This document shows, in pieces, positions 8,274 to 17,453 of a stretch of 43,346 nucleotides of DNA. The DNA lies in assembly GCA_030841965.1 (NCBI GenBank), contig JAUUSJ010000016.1, positions 1 to 43,346 of the forward strand, given 5' to 3'. A model generated the notes under the pieces. The model saw only the letters and a list, made by a program, of their open reading frames with translations. It ran no database searches and had not been told where the DNA came from. Both the position numbers and the translations under genes were made by a program. The DNA comes from Blautia sp. (GTDB taxonomy: Bacteria; Bacillota; Clostridia; Lachnospirales; Lachnospiraceae). The first letter of the stretch is position 1. Every line of letters starts with the position of its first letter.

Positions 8274-9821
8274 ATGAGTAAAAAACCGACTGTATTATTA
8301 ATTTTAGATGGATTTGGATTAAATGAGAAGACAGAAGGCAATGCCATCGCTATGGCAGATACAAAGGTGATAGATGGCTTAATGGCAAAATATCCTTTTG
8401 TAAAGGGTAATGCCAGCGGTATGGCAGTAGGACTTCCAGAGGGACAGATGGGTAACTCAGAAGTTGGACATTTGAATATGGGTGCTGGACGTATTGTATA
8501 TCAGGAACTCACAAGAATCACAAAAGAGATTCAAGACGGAGTTTTCTTCGACAATGAGGCATTCAAGGCAGCGATTGATAACTGTAAGAAAAATGATTCT
8601 GCGCTTCATTTATGGGGCTTATTGTCCGACGGCGGTGTGCATAGCCATAATACACATTTATATGCATTGGTAGAACTCGCTAAGAAAGAAGGACTTGAGA
8701 AAGTATTTGTTCACTGTTTCTTGGACGGACGTGACACTCCTCCGGCTTCTGGACAGCAGTATGTTCAGGAATTACAAGACAAATTAGATGAGATTGGTGT
8801 CGGAAAGATTGCGACAATCGAGGGTCGTTACTATGCGATGGACCGTGATAATCGTTGGGACCGTGTCGAGAAAGCTTATAACGCGATGGTTCTCGGTGAG
8901 GGTGTCGAGGGAACAGACCCTGTGAAGGCTGTCGGCGATTCCTACGCAGCAGGCAATAATGACGAGTTTGTTCTTCCAACCGTAATCAAGGAAAACGGCG
9001 AGCCAGTTGCCACAGTAAAGGCAAATGACTCCGTTATTTTCTTCAATTTCCGTCCAGACCGTGCAAGAGAGATTACAAGAGCATTTTGTGACGATAAGTT
9101 TGAGGGATTTGAGAGAAAGAATGGATTCTTCCCTCTCACTTATGTATGCTTCACAGAGTATGATGTCACAATTCCGAATAAGATTGTAGCATTCCACAAA
9201 GTTGAGGTTAACGAGACATTTGGTGAGTTCTTGGCAGAGAATCATTTAAAACAGCTTCGTCTCGCTGAGACAGAAAAATACGCTCATGTAACATTCTTCT
9301 TCAACGGCGGCGTGGAAGTTCCAAATGAGGGAGAGGAGAGAATCCTTGTGAAGTCTCCAGCTGTTGCGACATATGATTTACAGCCAGAGATGAGTGCGCC
9401 AGAGGTATGCGAGAACTTAGTAAACGCAATTAAGTCTGATAAGTATGATGTAATTATCACAAACTTTGCTAACCCTGATATGGTAGGTCATACTGGCATT
9501 CAGGAGGCAGCTGTGAAGGCCGTTGAGACAATTGATAACTGTGTCGGAAAGATTGTTGATGCCCTGCTTGAGGTGGACGGACAGATGTTTATCTGTGCTG
9601 ACCATGGCAATGTAGAGCAGTTAATCGACTATGAGACAGGAGCTCCATTTACAGCGCATACGACAAACCCAGTTCCATTTATTTTGGTTAATTATGACCC
9701 TGAGTATACACTTCGTGAGGGCGGATGCCTGGCGGATATTATTCCAACTCTTATTGAGATGATGGGCATGGAGCAGCCGAAAGAGATGACAGGAAAGTCT
9801 TTATTGGTGAAGAAGGCTTAA
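8274..9821 (+). CDS. gpmI: 2,3-bisphosphoglycerate-independent phosphoglycerate mutase
   Basis: A 515-residue metal-dependent mutase of the alkaline-phosphatase superfamily converting 3- to 2-phosphoglycerate. Metal-binding Asp12 is in LILDGFG, and phosphoserine nucleophile Ser62 is in QMGNSEVGH. GGVHSH, FLDGRDTPP and GRYYAMDRDNRWDR mark the substrate half; NFANPDMVGHTG and CADHGNVEQ carry the C-terminal metal ligands. The length is standard. It is the last gene of the operon and is followed by a strong terminator. Enolase, often next in Firmicutes, is not in this window. Confidence 0.97.
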   Translation: MSKKPTVLLILDGFGLNEKTEGNAIAMADTKVIDGLMAKYPFVKGNASGMAVGLPEGQMGNSEVGHLNMGAGRIVYQELTRITKEIQDGVFFDNEAFKAAIDNCKKNDSALHLWGLLSDGGVHSHNTHLYALVELAKKEGLEKVFVHCFLDGRDTPPASGQQYVQELQDKLDEIGVGKIATIEGRYYAMDRDNRWDRVEKAYNAMVLGEGVEGTDPVKAVGDSYAAGNNDEFVLPTVIKENGEPVATVKANDSVIFFNFRPDRAREITRAFCDDKFEGFERKNGFFPLTYVCFTEYDVTIPNKIVAFHKVEVNETFGEFLAENHLKQLRLAETEKYAHVTFFFNGGVEVPNEGEERILVKSPAVATYDLQPEMSAPEVCENLVNAIKSDKYDVIITNFANPDMVGHTGIQEAAVKAVETIDNCVGKIVDALLEVDGQMFICADHGNVEQLIDYETGAPFTAHTTNPVPFILVNYDPEYTLREGGCLADIIPTLIEMMGMEQPKEMTGKSLLVKKA

Positions 9822-9864
9822 TAAAAATTGAAGCCAACATATAGATAGTAATTTAATATTAATA

Positions 9865-9910
9865 AAAAAGACCTTAAGAGTGAAAATTTTTTCATTTTTA
9901 AGGTCTTTTT
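9865..9910 (+). terminator. Strong terminator ending the glycolytic operon
   Basis: A perfect 13-bp stem, 9865-9877 (AAAAAGACCTTAA) with 9898-9910, whose right arm ends in TTTTT. Its shape could also work in the opposite direction. Confidence 0.85.
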
Positions 9911-9944
9911 ATTTAAAATAATCTATTTGTAAATATTTCGTCTA

Positions 9945-9969
9945 TAAAAGTCCTAAAAGTACTCTTTTA
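9945..9969. promoter_or_regulatory. Possible operator upstream of the kinase/Tad operon
   Basis: TAAAAGT occurs twice as a direct repeat (9945-9951 and 9954-9960). The second copy also forms the inverted repeat TAAAAG-tact-CTTTTA (9954-9969). It ends 22 bases before the -35 box. In AT-rich DNA such a match could be chance. Confidence 0.3.
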
Positions 9970-9991
9970 AATGATTTATATATTTATAGAG

Positions 9992-10020
9992 TAGACAAAT
10001 ATTATAAAATAGTGTATAAT
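9992..10020 (+). promoter_or_regulatory. Promoter of the kinase/Tad operon
   Basis: TAGACA (9992-9997), a 17-base spacer and a perfect TATAAT (10015-10020). It lies 66 bases before the first small gene. I see no comparable promoter inside the downstream gene run. Confidence 0.7.
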
Positions 10021-10085
10021 TTTTCTGAAAAAGAAGTTCTGCTTTTTTACCTATATATAGATTGAAAATTAGAAGGAGAATTTTT

Positions 10086-10241
10086 ATGGGATATTTGACG
10101 AATGAAATATTATTTTATGGTGGAGTTATAATTACAATAATAGTAGTAGTTGCTTTTGTTATCTATTTATGTATTTCACAAATAATAAAAATAAAATTGA
10201 ATACTAAAATGGATCTGGAATATGGGGAAAAAGAGGAATAA
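10086..10241 (+). CDS. 51-residue single-span membrane microprotein, function unknown
   Basis: A small gene with an ideal AAGGAG site (10073-10078) seven bases before its ATG. It encodes 51 residues: a short N-terminus (MGYLTNEIL), one hydrophobic helix at about residues 12-32, then a charged tail with KIKLN and ending EYGEKEE. By the positive-inside rule the tail is probably cytoplasmic. It is the first gene behind the operon promoter, 42 bases before the Ser/Thr kinase, so a role as partner or modulator of the kinase or pilus machine is an inference. I do not recognise a named family. Confidence 0.7.
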   Translation: MGYLTNEILFYGGVIITIIVVVAFVIYLCISQIIKIKLNTKMDLEYGEKEE

Positions 10242-10283
10242 ATGGATTTGATTTTTAAGCAGTTGACATAAAGGGGGATAAAT

Positions 10284-13200
10284 ATGTCGCATATAATTGC
10301 CTCGGTATATGAAATTATAGGAAAATTAGGAGCTGGTGGCGGTGGTACAGTATATTTGGCGAATCATTTGCGGCTAGGAAAAAAAGTTGTTTTAAAAGTA
10401 GATAAGAGAAAAATTACTACATCCGAAAAATTATTGCGTCGAGAAGTTGATATTTTAAAAGAATTAAGTCATACCTATATACCGCAAGTATATGATTTTT
10501 TTGTGGAAAACAATAATGCATATACTGTTATAGATTTTATAGAAGGAGAGAGCCTTAATATCCCATTAAAACAAGGAAGAAGATTTTCTCAGCCTCAAGT
10601 TATTAAATGGGCGAAACAATTATTGGAAGCTGTAGCATATTTACATAGTCCAACTCATGGAAATCCGCCTCGAAGCTTCATACATTGTGACATAAAACCA
10701 GCTAACATTATGGTACGACCGAATGGCGATATTTGCCTTATCGATTTTAATATTGCCTTTGCGTTGGGAGAAGAAGATGCCGCTGGTTGTAGTATTGGAT
10801 ATGCATCTCCAGAGCATTATGGACTTGATTTTTCAAATGATAATAGTACTGATGTTTTAGATAGTATTCAAGGCGTAGAAAGAAAAAATACAGATATACT
10901 AAGAGAAGATTCAAAGCAGATATTGGCGAAGAACGGAAGAAAAGAATCAAAAACAGTGCTTTTATCTAATCAAGTTCAAGAGTCAGGAACAATATTTTTG
11001 TCTAACCAAGAACAAGGGAAAGGAACAATACCTCTTTCAAGTAATAATTTGAACTTGGAGAGGAATAAAAAAATTGTTTCAGATTTTTCATCTTATACAT
11101 CAAAAAGAAAAGTGGTACCCGATACTAGATCTGATATTTACTGTATTGGAGCAACATTATATCATCTTTTAAGTGGAAGGCGACCAGCACCAAATGCAAA
11201 AGAGGTCATACCACTTTCAAAGGAGAAATTTAGTCCGCAAATTGTGAAGATTATTACAAAAGCAATGGATCCGAATCCTGACTTGAGATATCAGACGGCG
11301 GAGGAGATGTTGGATGAATTTGTTAATATTCGTGAAAACGATCCTCGAATGAAGGCTTTAAAAAGAAGAAATAAAATTGCTTTTACAGTATTTCCTATTT
11401 TTTTTGCAGTCGGAATATTTTCTGCATTTACTGGATTAAAGAGAATGCAAGGGATGGAGCAAGGATTAAAGCTGGTAGAATATTCTAAAAATGCATTGGA
11501 AAAAGGCGATAGTGCATCAGCAGTATCATATGGATTGCAGGCATCGATGCAAAAAGTAGGAGAGCATAGTGCTGAGTATGATGCAAAAGTGCAAAGAGCT
11601 CTCTCGGATGCATTAGGTGTATATGATTTATCAGATGGATATAAGATTTATAAGACGATAGAGCTACCATCTGAACCAGTTTATATGACAATTAGTCCAG
11701 ATGGAAAAACTGCATCTTGTATATGTAATAATTCAGTTGTTGTTTTTGATACGACTACATGTGAAATACTCATTACTTTGCCGACTGAGAAAACAGCTTT
11801 GTCCGAGGTGGAATATTTAAATGAAAAAATAATTATTTATGCAGGGGAAGATGGCATTACAGCATATGATATTCAAAATGGAAAAGAATTATGGAAGGGA
11901 AAGAAGGCAACAGCATTATCCATATCAGAAGATGGAAATAGAGTAGTGGCAGTATATAGGGAAGAAACTTTTGCTACTATTTATCGTACATCGGATGGAA
12001 AAGAAGAGAAAACAATTGATTTTGGCGGAAAACATCTATATATTCCATCAAATGATACGATTGCTAATACAAACGATAATTTGTTGGAACTTAATGAAAA
12101 TGGAACATTATTGGGAGTTAGTTTCTCAGATGGAATTTTGCGAGTCTACAATGTAGAAGATGGGACAGAGGCAGCTCAGATTTTTAATGAAAAATCTGGT
12201 TATACAAAGTTTGAGGGAGGTTTTTATAAAAATTATCTTGCTTTTTCTGCTTCTAGTGAGTCAAACTCAGGTTTTGCGATTGTAGATATGAATACGATGG
12301 AACAAACAGGTGGTTTTGAGTCGATAAATAGCACATATAGTGCCTATACAGATGAATATGGTATTTATGTACAGACAGATAATATCTGGCAGAACATCAA
12401 TCCTGAAAATGGTGAGGCAAAACCTCTTGTAAATACAAAGGAAAATATTGAAAGTTATGCTAAAAGTGGTACTCATACAATGATAGCGACGAATAAAAAC
12501 TTTATGTTTTTTGACCAGAATGCCAATTTAATATCTACCTACAAGAGAAAAAACAACAATTTTGTTCAGATTGCTGGTGAGACGGCGTTAGTCGCCGGAC
12601 TAGATTCTGCTACTGTTCAAATTTTAAACTATGAAAATCATTCTGATACGGAAGTTTTTACATATGACCCATTATATGAACATAGTGAAGTTAGAATAAG
12701 CGGGGATAAAGAGACGGTAATGTTATTCTCAGATAAGAAGTTTTATCTCTATAATATGGAGGGAAAAAAGATTAATGAGGTTGCAATCCCAAATTCCGAT
12801 CAAGTATATGGTCAAGAATACAGAAAAGATGAAAAAGAATCTAAATTGGAAGTGATATATAATGATGGAAGTATCATTACTTATAGTGCTACGACTGGAA
12901 AAATGATATCACAAGAGAAGGGTGAAGTACCTGAAAAAGAATTTTATGGACAATTTGAGACAGATAAATTGAGAATAAAATCAGGTTTTCACGGAGCACC
13001 AGAGGTATATGACCTTAAAACTGGTGAGTTGATTTGTAAATTAAGTGAAGACGCAGAGCTGACTGATGTAATACAAGTAGGACAATATATGATTATTCAG
13101 TATATGACAGTTGATGGATATTATTACGGGCAGTTATTAAATGAAAACTGTGAAGTGATGGCGAACTTTCCGTATCTTTGTGATGTAGTTGGAGAAACAT

Positions 13201-13289
13201 TGTTTTTTGATTATCCAACAGGTAATATACGTCAATCTAATATTTATGATATAAATGAGTTAATAAAGCTCGCAAAAAATAATAAATAA
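10284..13289 (+). CDS. Receptor-type Hanks Ser/Thr protein kinase with propeller-like outer domain
   Basis: A 1001-residue membrane kinase. The N-terminal kinase domain (residues about 8-350) shows a glycine loop (GKLGAGGGGTVY, 13-24), Lys38, Glu54, HCDIKPAN with catalytic Asp136, DFN at 154-156 in place of DFG, SPE at 175-177, and Asp284 of subdomain IX. An insert of about 95 residues (about 184-278) between SPE and Asp284 contains three 12-residue repeats centred on Thr224, Thr236 and Thr248. One transmembrane helix lies at about 364-385. The remaining 600 residues are beta-rich, with WD/PQQ-propeller-like units such as SPDGKTASC, and should lie outside the cell. It presumably senses an external cue and phosphorylates cytosolic targets. 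The FHA and PP2C genes at the far end of the same run are natural partners. Confidence 0.88.
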   Translation: MSHIIASVYEIIGKLGAGGGGTVYLANHLRLGKKVVLKVDKRKITTSEKLLRREVDILKELSHTYIPQVYDFFVENNNAYTVIDFIEGESLNIPLKQGRRFSQPQVIKWAKQLLEAVAYLHSPTHGNPPRSFIHCDIKPANIMVRPNGDICLIDFNIAFALGEEDAAGCSIGYASPEHYGLDFSNDNSTDVLDSIQGVERKNTDILREDSKQILAKNGRKESKTVLLSNQVQESGTIFLSNQEQGKGTIPLSSNNLNLERNKKIVSDFSSYTSKRKVVPDTRSDIYCIGATLYHLLSGRRPAPNAKEVIPLSKEKFSPQIVKIITKAMDPNPDLRYQTAEEMLDEFVNIRENDPRMKALKRRNKIAFTVFPIFFAVGIFSAFTGLKRMQGMEQGLKLVEYSKNALEKGDSASAVSYGLQASMQKVGEHSAEYDAKVQRALSDALGVYDLSDGYKIYKTIELPSEPVYMTISPDGKTASCICNNSVVVFDTTTCEILITLPTEKTALSEVEYLNEKIIIYAGEDGITAYDIQNGKELWKGKKATALSISEDGNRVVAVYREETFATIYRTSDGKEEKTIDFGGKHLYIPSNDTIANTNDNLLELNENGTLLGVSFSDGILRVYNVEDGTEAAQIFNEKSGYTKFEGGFYKNYLAFSASSESNSGFAIVDMNTMEQTGGFESINSTYSAYTDEYGIYVQTDNIWQNINPENGEAKPLVNTKENIESYAKSGTHTMIATNKNFMFFDQNANLISTYKRKNNNFVQIAGETALVAGLDSATVQILNYENHSDTEVFTYDPLYEHSEVRISGDKETVMLFSDKKFYLYNMEGKKINEVAIPNSDQVYGQEYRKDEKESKLEVIYNDGSIITYSATTGKMISQEKGEVPEKEFYGQFETDKLRIKSGFHGAPEVYDLKTGELICKLSEDAELTDVIQVGQYMIIQYMTVDGYYYGQLLNENCEVMANFPYLCDVVGETLFFDYPTGNIRQSNIYDINELIKLAKNNK
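10953..11060 (+). repeat. Three tandem 36-bp units inside the kinase insert
   Basis: Three in-frame 36-base units encode T-x-x-L-S-N/S-N/Q..., with Thr at residues 224, 236 and 248, exactly 12 apart. The second unit is clearest (TIFLSNQEQGKG); the third decays after TIPLSSN. The protein pattern is better conserved than the DNA. Confidence 0.65.
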
Positions 13290-13320
13290 AACATAATTAA
13301 AGAGAGAGGAATAAGAAAAA

Positions 13321-16300
13321 ATGAAGAAAGCAAAAAGAATTTTGTCATTATTGTTAGTTATTGCCGTTGTGCTTTCAGTAATGATACAACCAAAAGTAGG
13401 GACAGCTTTTGCAGAAGAAGTTGCCAGTATAGAAAAACAAGGAACAGATGCAGAAGGTGTATTATCTACGGAAAATCAGGAAAAGACGGTGGCAAGTACG
13501 ATATCTACAGCAAATCAGGAGAAAGAGACAGCGGTGCCTTCCACACAAAAACAAGAGGTAACGACAGGAAGTACGATATCCACAGCAAACCAGAAAAAAG
13601 GGACAGTGGAGGCTTTCACGCAAAAACAAGAGACAACAACGAGAAGTACGATATCCACAGCAAACCAGAAGAAGGAAACAGTGGAGACTTCTACACAAAA
13701 ACAAGAGGTAGCGACAGGAAGCACGATATCTACAGCAGATCAGAATAAGACAAGTTTTTCTACAGCTGATCAAAATAAAGGGAGAACGGCGAGCACTACA
13801 TCGACAGATTCTGTGCAGGCGACAAGTCAGACAGCAGATTTGAGAGCAAAAACTCAAAATCAGAATTTACAGATAGAATTAGAAGATGCGGCGGTGGTGA
13901 ATGAAGATAGCGGTCAGGACAGTGTTCAGTCTTTGCTTCCATTAATGGAGCCAGATGTAACATTAGTATTAAGTGGTCTTTCAGAGGAAGATATTAAAAA
14001 TATGACGGTAAGGAAGATGCTTGACATGATCCAAGATCAGAATGGAGAGCGTTATCCTTATGATAAAGAAATTACGGAAGATACGAAAGTAGTGTGGACT
14101 TATAATAAAGATCAAAATGGAGAAATCATAACGGATGATTATGTGGTAAAAAGTTTAGATGATAAAATCGATTTACCTCTCCCTTCTGAAAATCCAAATC
14201 TTCGTGATTATACGATGCAGTTTATTATCGATGATGGAAAGCAACTAAATACAAGTAATGTACGGTACCGCATGAAGATTTATCTTTCTGACAAAATTAC
14301 AGAACAGAGGACATACGATATATGTACTAAAGTAAATAGAGTACATCCTAAAATTAAAAATGTCGAAAAGACAAAAAATGTAAATAGTGAAGTGATAACC
14401 TATGTTATTGATTCTGGATTTAATGCATCAAAGTTTTATTTATCGGTATCTTCCCTTGCTATTCAGCATCCCAATATTGATGTAAGAGTTTATGAAAAGG
14501 GAAAGACAAATCCGATAACAGGAGATATCTTGAATATAGATTTGAACGGAGAGACAGAGGCCTATGAAATTAAATTAAATGAAACAAAACATTTTATTTT
14601 TAAATATATAAATCGAACTACAGGAAAAACAATTGCAGAGCAGGAATCCATATTTAAGGTGAGAAAGTCTACAGATTCTTCCATCTCTTCTGTGGAAGAG
14701 GGGTTATGGGAGTATAAAGAAGATGAGGAAACCAAGAAAGGAGAAATGAGTCAGGTTTTTGTTGCAAAGGAAAATTCTGTCTATGATAGTTATATCCATC
14801 AAAATGGAGGCGCTGGAGTGGAGGAAGTACAGGGAGAAAACGAGTTGACTTATATTTTAAAGCAAAAATATGATGTAGCAACCGAGTATTATTGTACTTT
14901 GAAGCCTGAGGGAACGTTTAATGCTGAGAATATAGAAAAAGCGGTAGTAGGAAAATATTCTTCAAGGGAAGAAATTGAGACTCAAGAAGATATTAAAGAT
15001 GCCTTATTTCCAACTGATTTGGAGGAAGTACCATATGGATATAAGGCCGATTATAGTCAGGGAGTGGATTTTACAATCATCTCAAAAGATGGTGATATCA
15101 CTTGGTATAATATAAAGACAGTGGAATATGATGCAAAATATGAGACTGACTATGTAGAAAAATATGAGGGTGTTCCTATTATTGGAGAGAAAGATCCGTG
15201 GTTTAGAGTGACTGGTGCTGGTTTTATAGAAGCTACAGAAAATGGAAAGTCAACTGTGAGAAAATTAAATACTTATGTCATTGAAAATGGAAAAGCCATC
15301 GATATGGATACGATGTATGCGTACGGACGACAGACGATAGTGATTAATAGTGATAATAAAAACTTGAAATGGACAAAAATTGTTCCTATATTTGAGTGTG
15401 AAAATGCTTCTGTAAAACTCACTCATATAAACGGCAAATCGTATAAAAAGGATGCAACATTAGGCTATTATCTGGGATTAGAAGAAGACGATGCACAGAC
15501 AGAGCAAAAAAAGAAAGAGTTTAATAATAACGAGGCGATTACAGTTCGATTTAGTGTTGCCATTCCAAGTGAGGAGGATAGCAGTAAAACGGAGAAAAAG
15601 TATTATAATGTAACATTTACCAAAAAGTATATTGATGGGGCGAAACTTTTTATCCCTGGCACCAAAATATATCCACCTCAAAATAAAAATAAAGAGCAAA
15701 ATCCAAAGCTCGAAGTATTTTTGGATGAATATTTTGAGGAAAAACATGATGTATTACTTATGAATATTGGAAACCAACCGCTGAAGAATTTAAGAGCAGA
15801 GTTGCAAAATGCTAAAAATGTAAAAATAGATAGCTACTGGACAATTGGCGGAGAGAATAATGATGAGTTAAGCGAGTTTGATCTCAAAGAGCTTAAACAA
15901 TTACAAGATAGCGATATGATATACGGACAGCTCTCCAATATGGCAAAGATTCGTCTGGTTCCTGCAGAAGACGATAATACAGGAATCGTTTCTGGAGACT
16001 TGGTTCTCTATTCTGGAGACCAGGAAATAATGAGAGTGGAATTGACAGGTTCTGCAATCGACCCTGTAATTACGACAGATACGAGTGATATGGAGAGTGC
16101 AGCAGCGGTAAAATATGTTCCTTATTCCTACGCTATTCTTACAAGTAATATGCATACTTGGTGCAAAGAGACATTCTCTATCGTAGAGGGAGAAGAAGGA
16201 ACAGGTTCTCTGCCAGAAGGTCTCGAATTGATTGAAGAGACTGGTGAAATTTACGGTGTTCCATTAGAGGAAGGAGAGTTCCCGATTACGGTGAGAGCGG

Positions 16301-17424
16301 ATTTCAAGAGTGATACTTATTATTTTCCTTCGGTAACAAAAGATTTAGTTTTAACAGTAAAGACAAATGAAAATAAAACTGTATATAACGCCTCAAGTGG
16401 AGAAGAATATAAACTTTTGGAATCGATAGGAAAAGATAATAATGAAGACCGAGACTTTATTTTAGAAGTTGAAAAAGGAAAAGAATTTAGCGATGAGCTA
16501 TTCCGTTCTAATGGTAAGTTTGCAACATTCGATGTAAAAGATATCGGAGCGGTATACCTAAACGGAGTAAAATTGGCAAGGGATGTCGATTATATTGCGG
16601 AAGAGGGGAGCACGAAAATTACGATTTTGAAGAAGACGTTTGAAAATGAAGAATTGGTAAATAAAGATGGAACAAATACAATTGCAGCGGAGTTCCGTGT
16701 AGATGGAGACAGAAATAAGGAACTAAAGTGTACAGCACAAAATTTCAGAATTAAGGTTGTCACTCCATCAAATACTGTGAATACGTCAAACCAAGGTAAC
16801 TCTTCGAATAATAATCAAAATAATAATGGAATTAATAGAACAAATAATAATGGAACGAATAATAACGGAATAAGTAGTAATGGAACATCAAGTAGCCAGA
16901 GCACAACAAGAAGAGTAATTCAGACATCGACGACCGCTACTTCAAAGAGTAGTCAGACGGTGAAAGTGGATCCAAATGCTGTAACTTGCACAATTCATCT
17001 TGTAGATGCCAATAATAAAATATTAACGGGCGTGCCACTTGAGCTTCATTCCACTGTGAAAAAAATGACGACAAGTAAGAAAGGTCTTGCTACATTCCAG
17101 AATATTGATTTTGGTAAGCATACTCTCTATGTGAAAAAGGATACGACAGTGTCAAAGGCATTTGAGATTGTGGCGGGAGATACATTGAAGCTGGATAATG
17201 ACAAGATTACTGTTCCAAAAGGAACCATTTTTACCTTGAAAGTGCAGTATGATGGAAAGAAATTAACTTTATTGTCCGTACAGTCGGGAAGTGAGGACGA
17301 TATAAAAACGGGAGACGATTCTAATTTTGAATTTTGGACGTTTGTATGTATTCTTTCTATTGCAGGAATAGGAATTATTATAGCAGGAAGAATGAAAAAT
17401 AAATTAAATATAAAACACAAATAA
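13321..17424 (+). CDS. Large secreted, membrane-anchored surface protein with N-terminal repeats
   Basis: A 1367-residue exported protein. The signal peptide is at about 1-31, ending AFA. Residues 59-133 hold three 25-residue repeats beginning STISTA(N)Q, rich in Thr, Ser and Gln, with a decaying fourth copy. A long beta-rich middle has no family I recognise. Around 960-1005, GSLPEGLELIEETGEIYGVP resembles the putative-Ig (He_PIG) fold. An Asn/Ser-rich linker spans about 1156-1205, followed by a SpaA/carboxypeptidase-regulatory-like beta domain (about 1220-1275) and a transmembrane helix at about 1338-1356 with a basic tail. KTGDDSN precedes the helix, like a sortase signal, but no clear LPxTG is present. 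It may be an adhesin, a pilus-associated ligand or a partner of the kinase's outer domain. Confidence 0.75.
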   Translation: MKKAKRILSLLLVIAVVLSVMIQPKVGTAFAEEVASIEKQGTDAEGVLSTENQEKTVASTISTANQEKETAVPSTQKQEVTTGSTISTANQKKGTVEAFTQKQETTTRSTISTANQKKETVETSTQKQEVATGSTISTADQNKTSFSTADQNKGRTASTTSTDSVQATSQTADLRAKTQNQNLQIELEDAAVVNEDSGQDSVQSLLPLMEPDVTLVLSGLSEEDIKNMTVRKMLDMIQDQNGERYPYDKEITEDTKVVWTYNKDQNGEIITDDYVVKSLDDKIDLPLPSENPNLRDYTMQFIIDDGKQLNTSNVRYRMKIYLSDKITEQRTYDICTKVNRVHPKIKNVEKTKNVNSEVITYVIDSGFNASKFYLSVSSLAIQHPNIDVRVYEKGKTNPITGDILNIDLNGETEAYEIKLNETKHFIFKYINRTTGKTIAEQESIFKVRKSTDSSISSVEEGLWEYKEDEETKKGEMSQVFVAKENSVYDSYIHQNGGAGVEEVQGENELTYILKQKYDVATEYYCTLKPEGTFNAENIEKAVVGKYSSREEIETQEDIKDALFPTDLEEVPYGYKADYSQGVDFTIISKDGDITWYNIKTVEYDAKYETDYVEKYEGVPIIGEKDPWFRVTGAGFIEATENGKSTVRKLNTYVIENGKAIDMDTMYAYGRQTIVINSDNKNLKWTKIVPIFECENASVKLTHINGKSYKKDATLGYYLGLEEDDAQTEQKKKEFNNNEAITVRFSVAIPSEEDSSKTEKKYYNVTFTKKYIDGAKLFIPGTKIYPPQNKNKEQNPKLEVFLDEYFEEKHDVLLMNIGNQPLKNLRAELQNAKNVKIDSYWTIGGENNDELSEFDLKELKQLQDSDMIYGQLSNMAKIRLVPAEDDNTGIVSGDLVLYSGDQEIMRVELTGSAIDPVITTDTSDMESAAAVKYVPYSYAILTSNMHTWCKETFSIVEGEEGTGSLPEGLELIEETGEIYGVPLEEGEFPITVRADFKSDTYYFPSVTKDLVLTVKTNENKTVYNASSGEEYKLLESIGKDNNEDRDFILEVEKGKEFSDELFRSNGKFATFDVKDIGAVYLNGVKLARDVDYIAEEGSTKITILKKTFENEELVNKDGTNTIAAEFRVDGDRNKELKCTAQNFRIKVVTPSNTVNTSNQGNSSNNNQNNNGINRTNNNGTNNNGISSNGTSSSQSTTRRVIQTSTTATSKSSQTVKVDPNAVTCTIHLVDANNKILTGVPLELHSTVKKMTTSKKGLATFQNIDFGKHTLYVKKDTTVSKAFEIVAGDTLKLDNDKITVPKGTIFTLKVQYDGKKLTLLSVQSGSEDDIKTGDDSNFEFWTFVCILSIAGIGIIIAGRMKNKLNIKHK
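13495..13719 (+). repeat. 75-bp tandem repeat array, three copies plus a decayed fourth
   Basis: Units start at 13495, 13570 and 13645 (75 bases, 25 codons each), each opening with AGTACGATATC. A fourth, partial unit starts at 13720. Near-identity of the copies suggests recent expansion and possible length variation between strains. Confidence 0.8.
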
Positions 17425-17453
17425 ATAATCTATTTAAGAGAAACGGTAATCAT

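Noticed and set aside
8784..9245. 153-codon minus-strand frame inside gpmI
   Set aside because: gpmI is full length with every catalytic motif. The opposite frame has no ribosome site or recognisable domain.
13462..13857. 131-codon Cys/Arg-rich open frame on the minus strand
   Set aside because: It is the antisense shadow of the 75-bp repeats of the surface protein. The periodic sequence keeps several frames open, and there is no ribosome site.
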